The notes under the pieces were generated by a model. That model was not told the origin of the DNA. It did not search any database and saw only the letters and a list, made by a program, of their open reading frames with translations. The translations under genes were made by a program, and so were the position numbers. Shown here in pieces: positions 1 to 6,060 of a DNA stretch of 11,430 nucleotides. The number at the start of each line of letters is the position of its first letter. Within the stretch, counting starts at the first letter, position 1. This DNA comes from Acidobacteriaceae bacterium (GTDB lineage: Bacteria > Acidobacteriota > Terriglobia > Terriglobales > Acidobacteriaceae), in the NCBI GenBank assembly GCA_003140705.1, contig PLKU01000478.1, positions 2,899 to 14,328 on the forward strand, in the 5' to 3' direction.

Positions 1-1331
1 TCATGGTCAATACGAACAACTTCTTCGGTGACCGTTGTGGGAGTGGCGATTTCGGTTGTTGCCTTATCTCCCAAAGTATTCGAATACGGAAGGAGGCTGT
101 TCGCGGGGCTCAAATACAGCAGCCCATCCTGATCGAACATTGATGCTGGAATAGTCTGGTTCGGGAACGGCTGACCTGCCGTGAGGCCCGCAGCGGCAAC
201 TTTGGCGGCAAAAGCGGGATCAGGTACCTGCGCTACCGATGGAACAGAAATGACCTGGCTCGATGCATAGGCAGGAGCCACGTAGTGCAAAGCTTGACCT
301 GCTACGGGACGATCTGCATTGGGCATCGTCGTGCTGGTGGTCGGAGAGCTCGTTTGAATAACCCGCCGCCATTCCTGGTTATAGAAGAAGAAGGTTTTCT
401 TCTGCGTGAGCACATGCGGAATGTACACGGGTCCGCCAAGGTTAGCGCCAAAGATGTTCTGTCTCAACTTCGGGACCGGCTGGAAATTGGCAGCACTTCC
501 CTTTTGATACTTGTTGAAGTAATCGTTCGCATCGAGGTCGTCGTTGCGTAAGAACTCCCAACCCTCTCCATGGAATTTCTGCGTACCGCTCTTCAGAGCA
601 AGGCTGAATGTGGCTCCGGAAGCAATACCGTAATCCGGAGGATAGTTGCTGGCCAGTACCTGGAACTGCGCGATGGCGTCCATCGAGGGCATGACGCTCA
701 TGCCGCCGGCGCCGCCACGGTCATCGGCTTCTGCACCATCCAGCAGCCAAATGTTATGGCTCTGGCGAAGGCCGTTCACGCTGATACTTGCGCTCGAAGC
801 CGAGGCTGATGGAGGGTTATTGTTTGGCAGGTTGGAGCTGACGCCAAGGCCGAGAGCCGCCAGTGAAGTAAAGTTGCGGTTCTCAGTTGCAATCGACGTT
901 ACCTGCTCGCCGCTGATCAGCGTGCTGACATCGTTGGATTCTGTCTGTACCGACAGCGCATCTGCACTGACGGTAATTTGCGTTGTCTCGGCTCCAATCG
1001 TCAGCTTGATGTCGGTTGCGAGCGTCTGCGATACATTCAGAGGCAGGCCGGTTCTGGTGAAGGCCTCAAACCCCTTCGCGGTGGCCTTCAGATCGTAGGT
1101 GCCGACGTTCAAGCCGGCAAATACGTATGCGCCTGTACCATTTGTGGTGGAGTTGTAGACAAAACCTGTTTCCGTTTGAGTCAGTGTCAGGGTTGCGCCC
1201 GGCACTGCTGCCCCGGTCTGATCAGTAACTGTGCCGACAATCTCAGAGTTCTGCTGGGCATGTAGTGCCAAGCCAGCGAACAATAAGAGAACCGACACGA
1301 TGCTGATGAAACTGCGTCTCGCTTGTCTCAT
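1..1331 (-). CDS. TonB-dependent receptor, Oar-like, with carboxypeptidase-regulatory-like domain (3' part beyond window)
   Basis: An outer-membrane receptor thought to import large substrates using TonB energy. The frame is open from the ATG at 1331 to the left edge (443 codons, no stop), so about 40% of a usual 1,000-1,200-residue receptor is present. A signal peptide covers residues 1-26 (basic MRQARRS, hydrophobic core, cleavage near LHAQ). Residues 28-115 resemble a carboxypeptidase-regulatory-like beta-sandwich (EIVGTVTDQTGAAVPGATLT, GAYVFAGLNVGTYDLKA). Residues 140-275 are the plug-like part, with VNGLRQSHNIWLLDG and the SMDAIAQFQVLASNYPPDYG block typical of acidobacterial Oar-type receptors. 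Strand-like segments such as GGPVYIP and KKTFFFYNQEWRR follow. A ribosome-binding site (AAGGAAGG) lies at 1336-1343. The palindrome and promoter candidate at 1945-2028 may control it. The substrate is unknown; carbohydrate is a guess from the LacI-like operator. Confidence 0.93.
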   Translation of the reverse strand, partial: MRQARRSFISIVSVLLLFAGLALHAQQNSEIVGTVTDQTGAAVPGATLTLTQTETGFVYNSTTNGTGAYVFAGLNVGTYDLKATAKGFEAFTRTGLPLNVSQTLATDIKLTIGAETTQITVSADALSVQTESNDVSTLISGEQVTSIATENRNFTSLAALGLGVSSNLPNNNPPSASASSASISVNGLRQSHNIWLLDGAEADDRGGAGGMSVMPSMDAIAQFQVLASNYPPDYGIASGATFSLALKSGTQKFHGEGWEFLRNDDLDANDYFNKYQKGSAANFQPVPKLRQNIFGANLGGPVYIPHVLTQKKTFFFYNQEWRRVIQTSSPTTSTTMPNADRPVAGQALHYVAPAYASSQVISVPSVAQVPDPAFAAKVAAAGLTAGQPFPNQTIPASMFDQDGLLYLSPANSLLPYSNTLGDKATTEIATPTTVTEEVVRIDH

Positions 1332-1944
1332 GTGACCTTCCTTTTCAAGTTTGCTGCTGTTGGTGTTGTGTACTTCGATCGCTTCCCCATCGGTTGGGTA
1401 TGAAGCCGTATGAATTAAGCCGGATTCCCGGCCAGATGCCCGATGCTTCCACTTGTGCCCATTGCGTCTTCCGGAGTTAACCGAATTGCCTGACCCCAAA
1501 CGACGCGAACCCCCCGCGACACCATCCACTGAAGCGGAGGGCCGAGAGGGCTGCCGGCTATTGAGAACAGAATCGCTCAAATACACCGATTTACCTGATG
1601 AGTTGAAACTGCGACCGAGCCATTGAATTCCTGCGAATCGTGGATTGTCAAGAAGAAAATCAATTTACTTCACCCCCGACCAATTCATCCAATCCGCCCT
1701 TCCCGTCTTTCTGACCACCCCTTGGCGCTTCCCTTTGGGTTGGCTCCAGCATTCTTCCGCCGGATTGCGGGTTCTGCATTTTGGTTCAACTCTTTGCCGG
1801 AGTGCTTTTCAGAGTTCAAGCAACCTGCCGGCCTCGACCCGTCTGCCCAGGCCAGAATGGCGCCTGAACCGACCTAAAATGGGCTCGATTTCTCCGTGGT
1901 TTGGAAGAAGGATTTTGCCCTTCTACATTTTTTGGAATCCTCCC

Positions 1945-1960
1945 ACTCAAACGTTTGAGT
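1945..1960. promoter_or_regulatory. Perfect 16-base palindrome, LacI-family-type operator candidate
   Basis: The sequence ACTCAAACGTTTGAGT is a perfect inverted repeat with a central CG. After one mismatch it is flanked by TCC on the left and GGA on the right, giving a 24-base imperfect palindrome. The AAACGTTT core with central CG resembles operators bound by LacI-family repressors. It lies about 30-45 bases downstream of the predicted start site of the minus-strand promoter at 1999-2028, where a bound repressor could block elongation. No LacI-family gene is in the window, so the regulator is unknown. Confidence 0.5.
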
Positions 1961-1998
1961 AGGAAGGTCCTAAAAGGTCTGCCACTGAGCCGGGAGAC

Positions 1999-2028
1999 AT
2001 TTAATGCCTTGAAGGGATCAATTGTCAA
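1999..2028 (-). promoter_or_regulatory. Sigma-70-type promoter candidate toward the TonB-dependent receptor
   Basis: Read on the minus strand, a perfect TTGACA (2028-2023) is followed after 18 bases by TTAAAT (2004-1999), a 4-of-6 match to TATAAT. Transcription would start near 1992 and pass through the palindrome at 1945-1960 before reaching the receptor ATG at 1331. This implies a leader of about 660 nt, which is unusually long. A second TTGACA (1651-1646) with a weak TTCAAT 18 bases downstream could be a nearer promoter. Confidence 0.4.
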
Positions 2029-2310
2029 GAGTAGTTTTGTCAGATTTTGACCGGAGGGCCATCTTTTTCGATCGCTACCCGTCCACCCTTCCGGATATGG
2101 CTGAAACTAAGGCGTTTAATCGGTTTACTCGCAGGATGCGTCTGGATGAGACATTTGCTCAATGCGACGCTTTGCACGAGCCTCCGAACGGTTTTTCCTC
2201 GCTAGGTCAAAATTGAACTAATTTACAGCCGCAGAAAGAACGCCGCCAAACCTTCTTTTCCCCAGTCAAGTCGGAGGCCCTCTCAGAAACCGTCTATTGA
2301 ATTTTGCCTC

Positions 2311-3129
2311 CTATTGCAGCCTCGCCAAATCCCTCAGTTGCCGGGCTGTCGCCTCCAAAAACGTCTCGATGCTGGCGCCCTCTGGGAGTTCTAATCCTGA
2401 CTTCGCCTGAATGGCGGACGCGATCCTGAATGCCAAGGCCTGGCGAGTCGCCAGACTCATATCCAAACGTCGCGAGAAAAACCCTTCAAGCACCTCAAGG
2501 TCCGCGGCTGAGAGGCGAGCAATACCGGTCGTCGGCAGATTCAGCGCGGCTTGAGGTTCTGGCTTGGGAGCACTGGGCGCGAAGAGCTGAGCCGTGAATG
2601 TCCGTGAGCCGGACTCGCCCCACAACGGCGTCTCCGGATCTCGATCCCTCACCACCAGCGTCCCTGCCGCCAGATCTCCAAGCCGCTGATGCTGCTTGGT
2701 AACAAACACGCACACCACGCCAACCGCATAGAAGAATGGAAACTGGTCGATGTATCGCACGAAATTGCGCGCCATGGATTCAAACAGGCCAATTGCTTGC
2801 CCTGTCCGCTGAATCACGCGAATTCTCGCCACGCGCTTGCCCGGAGTGCGACCGTTCCAGAAGGCCTCGAACAGCGTGAAGTAACCCCAATTAAGAAGAA
2901 ACACAATGAAGACCGCGATTGCCACTGCCCATTGTGCTGAGATCTTGGAGAAGGCGTGAATCCCGGGCAAAAGAAGGACGGCAAGAAAAAACAGCAAGAG
3001 AAATCCCGCACCCCAGATCAGGTAGTCCACCAGCAGAGCGATAAAGCGGCTGCCGATACCCGCAAGCGGCATCTCGATCGCCACCAGTTCAGGCGTTTCG
3101 ATGCTAAGCTGGTCAGAACTCAGGTCCAT
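2311..3129 (-). CDS. RDD-family integral membrane protein
   Basis: An RDD-domain membrane protein of 272 residues, function not established; some RDD proteins have been proposed to act in ion exchange or transport. The domain spans residues 20-155. GSRFIALLVDYLI holds the Arg (28) and first Asp (35) of the family signature. Membrane segments lie at about 29-56, 68-90 and 121-135. The conserved WNGRTPGKR loop is at 91-99 and the closing RLGDLAAGTLVVRDR at 139-153. Residues 165-272 form a soluble C-terminal tail rich in Ala and Leu with helical character and no recognised domain. The ATG at 3129 is chosen because GGAGAGG (3139-3145) lies nine bases upstream; an in-frame start at 3162 would add eleven residues and hide that site. 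The start overlaps the divergent SpoIIM-family start, and this pairing is conserved in other phyla, supporting a shared membrane role. Confidence 0.9.
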   Translation of the reverse strand: MDLSSDQLSIETPELVAIEMPLAGIGSRFIALLVDYLIWGAGFLLLFFLAVLLLPGIHAFSKISAQWAVAIAVFIVFLLNWGYFTLFEAFWNGRTPGKRVARIRVIQRTGQAIGLFESMARNFVRYIDQFPFFYAVGVVCVFVTKQHQRLGDLAAGTLVVRDRDPETPLWGESGSRTFTAQLFAPSAPKPEPQAALNLPTTGIARLSAADLEVLEGFFSRRLDMSLATRQALAFRIASAIQAKSGLELPEGASIETFLEATARQLRDLARLQ

Positions 3130-4144
3130 GGTGCAAATCCTCTCCAACCAGTGGATTCTCAAGCGACGGCCCCACTGGGACCGGCTGTCTTCCCTATTGT
3201 CCCAAGCGGACGCAGGCGGCCTGGGACAACTTACCCGGGCGGAATTGCAGGAGATGGCGCTGCTCTACCGCCAGGTTGCCGCCGATCTCTCCGTGCTCAG
3301 GCAAGACACGACTGCCCGCAGCTATGCTGCGCACGTCAATCAATTGCTGGCTCGCGCCCACCATATCATCTATTCCGGCCGAAAGACGAATCTGCTTACG
3401 CTGTTTCGCTTCCTCAGGGATGAGTATCCGGCAATCTTTCAGAAGCAAATCAACTACGTGCTGCTATCGCTTGGGGTTACGGTGGGATGGGGCCTGCTAG
3501 GCGCCGTAATCACAAGTGCTCGCCCGGAGTTCATGCGCCACTTCCTCTCCCCCGATATGATCGCCACCATGGAGCGCCATCAGATGTGGACCGAATCGCT
3601 CGTCACCATGGCGCCGATGGCCACAAGCCTCATCATGACCAATAACCTGTCCGTTTGCTTTGCCATCTTCGCGGGAGGCATCTCGTTCGGGCTGGGAACT
3701 TTCTTTTACCTGTATCTAAACGGAATCCTGTTGGGAGTGGTTGGGGCCGCTTGCCATCAATACGGAATGTCTGAGCTTCTCTGGAGCTTCGTCGCGCCTC
3801 ATGGTTCGCTCGAACTGCCAGCCATTATCATCTCCGGCGCTGCGGGTTTCCGCATTGGCCACGCCATGCTCTTCCCCGGCGCGTTGCGCTGGAAGGAGTC
3901 TTTGGCGCAGGGCGGTATCGAAGCGACGCGGCTCATCTCAGGCACCATTCCCATGCTGGTAATTGCCGGCTGCCTTGAGGGGTTTTTCTCCCCGTCGCAT
4001 GCCCCAATTGCGCTCAAGTTCACAGTGGGAGGTTTGATCTTCACCATGCTTAACCTCTGGCTGTTCCAAAAGATCAAGATCAGGCCAGGAAGCACAGAAG
4101 CGCTTCTCCCACCCGGAACCACAAGCCCTCCGTTTCATGCCTGA
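3128..4144 (+). CDS. SpoIIM/DUF95-family multi-spanning membrane protein
   Basis: A membrane protein related to stage II sporulation protein M. In non-sporulating bacteria the role of this family is unknown; it often sits with RDD, MoxR ATPase and DUF58 genes. From the ATG at 3128 it has 338 residues. The start of the family is visible as NQWILKRRPHWDRLSSLL, followed by a helical cytoplasmic region to about residue 100. Membrane segments lie at about 108-131, 157-180, 182-213, 226-248, 272-290 and 296-315. The diagnostic stretch PHGSLELPAIIISGAAGFRI, followed by a Gly-His, is at about 224-245. The ATG at 3101 would add nine residues (MLSWSELRS) inside the RDD coding sequence. I prefer 3128 because the family homology begins there, although only a weak AGG (3122-3124) precedes it. 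It is divergent from the RDD gene with no intergenic DNA. Confidence 0.88.
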   Translation: MVQILSNQWILKRRPHWDRLSSLLSQADAGGLGQLTRAELQEMALLYRQVAADLSVLRQDTTARSYAAHVNQLLARAHHIIYSGRKTNLLTLFRFLRDEYPAIFQKQINYVLLSLGVTVGWGLLGAVITSARPEFMRHFLSPDMIATMERHQMWTESLVTMAPMATSLIMTNNLSVCFAIFAGGISFGLGTFFYLYLNGILLGVVGAACHQYGMSELLWSFVAPHGSLELPAIIISGAAGFRIGHAMLFPGALRWKESLAQGGIEATRLISGTIPMLVIAGCLEGFFSPSHAPIALKFTVGGLIFTMLNLWLFQKIKIRPGSTEALLPPGTTSPPFHA

Positions 4145-4188
4145 ATTCGCTTTTGCTCGTAAATATTCGGTAAGCTCACCCGCACCGC

Positions 4189-4223
4189 GAGCGGAGCCCC
4201 TCCCAACCCCACAAGCCCCGCTC
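4189..4223 (+). terminator. Weak terminator-like hairpin after the SpoIIM-family gene
   Basis: GAGCGG (4189-4194) can pair with CCGCTC (4218-4223), followed by TTATTCTCT on the plus strand. It lies in the 109-base gap between two convergent genes, where a terminator is expected. The stem is only six pairs and the loop of 23 bases is long, so this is tentative. Confidence 0.22.
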
Positions 4224-4253
4224 TTATTCTCTCAGCCGGCAATGCCCCTCGCT

Positions 4254-4895
4254 TTACGGCACTCCAACCGAAAAGTCTGTAACATCCCACGTGTCAAGGC
4301 TGGGAGTCGAAGTGGAGACAGAGAAGCCCACAACACCGCCTCCGGCCGGCGGAGTGCCGGTGTACGTCCCCACCTTCTGGCCGTTGATGAACAGCGACAC
4401 TACCTTTCCTTGCGTCTGCACCATCAGCGTATTCGCCGCCCCCATGTCTTTCACGATCGCAGTGCTCGCTGTCCAGGCAAGCGGCAAAGCCCACCCCGTC
4501 CCCGGAACCAACTGCAGAACCGCGAATTGGCCGATAGCCGGCTGGATCTGGAAAGAATAGAAGGCGGTGTAATCCGTTCCCCAGAAAATGAGCCCTGCAG
4601 CCTGGTTCTCCGCCTTGTCGGTCTTTGCCGTGGCAAACGTGCCGCACACATTTACATCGCCATACTGGATGCCCGTGTATTCGTCATCGCGCCCCATTGC
4701 GGGTTGCAGAAAGGTGACCTCAGCCTTGCCGCCCTGAATCGTGATCTTGCTTTGAGCATTTGCAGTACTATCTATCGCAGGGTTGGGTGTCGTAAACGAG
4801 TCTTGCAGTACGACGATTCCAGGGCAGGGGGCTGCCGCGGCGGGTAACACGAAAGCCAGGCTGAGCATGACTGCTGCTGCCAGCACATTGCGCAT
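4254..4895 (-). CDS. Secreted concanavalin-like beta-sandwich protein of unknown function
   Basis: A probable exported protein of 213 residues. Residues 1-21 form a signal peptide (MRNVLAAAVMLSLAFVLPAAA) with cleavage before APCPG. The mature part resembles concanavalin-like jelly-roll domains related to DUF1080/laminin-G-like proteins: QDSF near 31-34, AAGLIFWGTDYTAFYSFQI at about 99-117, a FAVLQLVPGTGWA segment, the NTLMVQTQGKVVSLFINGQK block at about 145-164, and PPAGGGVVGFSV near 172-183. Cys24 and Cys84 could form a disulfide in the periplasm. Binding of a glycan is plausible but not shown, and no catalytic residues can be assigned. The ATG at 4895 is chosen because AAGGGG (4905-4910) sits nine bases upstream. 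A TTG at 4919 would extend the frame by eight residues but would place that ribosome-binding site inside the coding sequence. Its leader contains the alternative hairpins at 4887-4938. Confidence 0.82.
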   Translation of the reverse strand: MRNVLAAAVMLSLAFVLPAAAAPCPGIVVLQDSFTTPNPAIDSTANAQSKITIQGGKAEVTFLQPAMGRDDEYTGIQYGDVNVCGTFATAKTDKAENQAAGLIFWGTDYTAFYSFQIQPAIGQFAVLQLVPGTGWALPLAWTASTAIVKDMGAANTLMVQTQGKVVSLFINGQKVGTYTGTPPAGGGVVGFSVSTSTPSLDTWDVTDFSVGVP

Positions 4896-4938
4896 ATGGT
4901 AATTCCCCTTCTCGCGCAATCGGCTCGGCCATTGCGCG
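4887..4938 (-). promoter_or_regulatory. Three-part inverted repeat able to form alternative hairpins around the ribosome-binding site
   Basis: In the minus-strand transcript, CGCGCAAT (4938-4931) and ATTGCGCG (4920-4913) form a perfect 8-pair stem with a 10-base loop, leaving the AAGGGG site and start codon free. The same middle segment ATTGCGC (4920-4914) is also complementary to GCGCAAT (4893-4887), made of the G of the start codon plus codons 2 and 3. That second hairpin would trap AAGGGG (4910-4905) in a 20-base loop and bury part of the start codon. The two structures exclude each other. The geometry is that of a translation switch or RNA thermometer, but function is inferred from complementarity alone. 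Confidence 0.35.
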
Positions 4939-4952
4939 TTGAACGTGGAGCG

Positions 4953-4984
4953 GCTGGTTCATTCGCGACTGCAGTCGGACCAGC
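4953..4984. repeat. Nested inverted repeat around CGACTGCAGTCG
   Basis: A perfect 12-base palindrome, CGACTGCAGTCG (4966-4977), is enclosed by a second inverted pair, GCTGGT (4953-4958) and ACCAGC (4979-4984), offset asymmetrically by seven bases on one side and one on the other. It lies about 60-90 bases upstream of the start of the secreted protein at 4895. It could be an operator or a structured leader element. No family of regulator can be named. Confidence 0.35.
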
Positions 4985-5155
4985 AGCCACGCCGACGAAT
5001 GCGATCTTCTGGGGACCTCAATCCTGCTGTGAGCGGGAAGGCCTGGGGGAGGCCGGCATCAAGCAACTTCACGATACCTCGAAACTCCGCGTCTTTCAAT
5101 AAATTCCTGGCCAAGCTCTCAAGGAAGCAAACGCGGGGAGCCACGTACTCTCGCC

Positions 5156-5176
5156 GGTTGCACCTTCAATGCAACC
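5156..5176. repeat. Inverted repeat GGTTGCA-CCTTCAA-TGCAACC
   Basis: A perfect 7-pair stem with a 7-base loop lies 65 bases beyond the stop codon of the LamG-like gene (minus strand). It could be a transcription end signal or RNA stabiliser for that gene, but no run of T follows on the minus strand, so it does not look like a classical intrinsic terminator. Confidence 0.35.
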
Positions 5177-5240
5177 CTTTCTCCAGCGAGGATTCAGAAT
5201 CAAAACTCAAAATGGAAATCTGGCTTGAAACTCTCTTGAC

Positions 5241-5996
5241 TTACTTGCCTTGCCCACTCACGGCCAATGGGGGCATCTTCAGGAATTGCTCCACGGGAAG
5301 TGCGCGTCGAGTCATCCGCGCCATAAGAATCGCACCCTTGAAGTAGTAGGACTTGTTGATGCGCGCGCCGGCCGATGAACGCCCAGCGAGCTGTGGACCA
5401 AGGTTCAAATCACCTTCGCCTTGAAGCTCGTCACCCACATAGTTTCTCAACTTCTTGCCGTCATAAACAGCGGTAACTCGATACCATTGCCCGAGCGGAT
5501 GAAGCAGCTTGCAGTTCAGCAGTGTCAGCTTCTGTCCGCCAGTTGTCGCAAAGCTATCCAGGCACCATTGCCCATCCACAATTCGAATCTCGAACAGCAT
5601 TCGATTGTCGGTGTCCTTGCCGGTACTCGGGTCTTGCTCTTGCAGGTGGAAAAAGCGCTGCGCCTGCGCGCCATCCGCGTCCGGCCGGAAGATAACTTCC
5701 CATGTATAACCAGAAACGCCCGCAAGTGGGTGCTCGCCAATGAAGAGCGCATCATCTACGCCATTGAACTCAACTGCTTTGCCATAGGGAGAATCGATGA
5801 CGTGCGGATCGCCAAGCGCTGTGGTTGGATGTCCGCCGATCGCGTCAATCCGGTCAAAGATCCACACCTCGGTCTCAGAACCAGTCGCCTGGCCGCCCCC
5901 AGCTTGTATCGCTGGCAAGGGGCTCTGTATGAGTGCAATGGTCAACATCATTGCAAGCCCGATCAAACCTGCGGTTCCGATTCTGTAATTTGCCAT
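5241..5996 (-). CDS. Secreted LamG-like (concanavalin A-like) domain protein
   Basis: A probable exported protein of 251 residues. Residues 1-32 are an N-terminal signal or anchor (hydrophobic GLIGLAMMLTIALI, cleavage near AIQA|GGG). Residues about 40-232 form a laminin-G-like jelly roll. Hallmarks are GKAVEFNGVDDALFIGEHPL (72-91), SGYTWEVIFRPDADG (95-109), a WYRVTAVYDGKKLRNYV block (161-177) and a closing FKGAILMARMTRRAL (209-223). Such domains bind sugars or proteins, often with calcium; no catalytic site is apparent. The ATG at 5996 is favoured. A GTG at 6011 would add five residues, but the AAGGAG there overlaps that GTG, while it is about 14 bases from the ATG, so the start is uncertain. 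The gene follows the PHP hydrolase after 49-64 bases on the same strand, suggesting cotranscription and a joint extracellular or periplasmic task. Confidence 0.85.
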   Translation of the reverse strand: MANYRIGTAGLIGLAMMLTIALIQSPLPAIQAGGGQATGSETEVWIFDRIDAIGGHPTTALGDPHVIDSPYGKAVEFNGVDDALFIGEHPLAGVSGYTWEVIFRPDADGAQAQRFFHLQEQDPSTGKDTDNRMLFEIRIVDGQWCLDSFATTGGQKLTLLNCKLLHPLGQWYRVTAVYDGKKLRNYVGDELQGEGDLNLGPQLAGRSSAGARINKSYYFKGAILMARMTRRALPVEQFLKMPPLAVSGQGK

Positions 5997-6060
5997 CGAC
6001 TTGAGATTCACTCCTTGAGTCCAAACTGCGCATGGAACGACGTTAGACTCTTATTGGCCG

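Larger units (their letters stand above)
1332..2310. other. Long gene-free stretch upstream of the receptor gene
   Basis: About 980 bases lie between the stop of the RDD gene and the start of the receptor, both on the minus strand. Open frames of 60-105 codons exist on both strands, but they have arbitrary Ser/Pro/Arg-rich composition, no convincing ribosome-binding site and no recognisable domain. No tRNA-like fold or known riboswitch core was recognised. What can be seen is a promoter candidate at 1999-2028, a 16-base palindrome at 1945-1960, a second TTGACA at 1646-1651 on the minus strand, a direct repeat GTATGAA at 1398-1404 and 1408-1414, and a short hairpin GCCGG-ATTC-CCGGC near 1419-1432. 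The stretch most likely acts as a long regulatory leader for the receptor gene. Confidence 0.6.
4896..5240. other. 345-base intergenic stretch between two secreted-protein genes
   Basis: No gene is supported here. Short frames on both strands have no domain or good ribosome-binding site. Going down the minus strand it contains an inverted repeat GGTTGCA-7-TGCAACC (5156-5176), a nested palindrome at 4953-4984, and the alternative-hairpin leader of the 4254-4895 gene. A poor promoter-like element (TTGAGA then TATTGA with short spacing) is visible near 5095-5125 on the minus strand and is not convincing. The size suggests that the downstream gene has its own promoter. Confidence 0.5.

Noticed and set aside
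1645..1962. Plus-strand frame of 105 codons in the gene-free stretch
   Set aside because: It has arbitrary composition, lacks a ribosome-binding site, and ends inside the palindrome at 1945-1960, so it is not a supported gene.
1970..2000. GCCACTG followed by GGGAGAC on the plus strand, reminiscent of cobalamin riboswitch words
   Set aside because: The spacing between the words is far too short, the other conserved boxes are missing, and the strand is opposite to the receptor gene.
1816..2028. Minus-strand frame of 70 codons starting at the TTG of the TTGACA box
   Set aside because: The initiation codon coincides with the -35 box, there is no ribosome-binding site, and the Arg/Pro-rich translation looks non-coding.
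4137..4847. Plus-strand open frame of 236 codons opposite the secreted protein at 4254-4895
   Set aside because: Arg/Ser-rich translation without homology features; the minus strand has a signal peptide, beta-sandwich motifs and a good ribosome-binding site.
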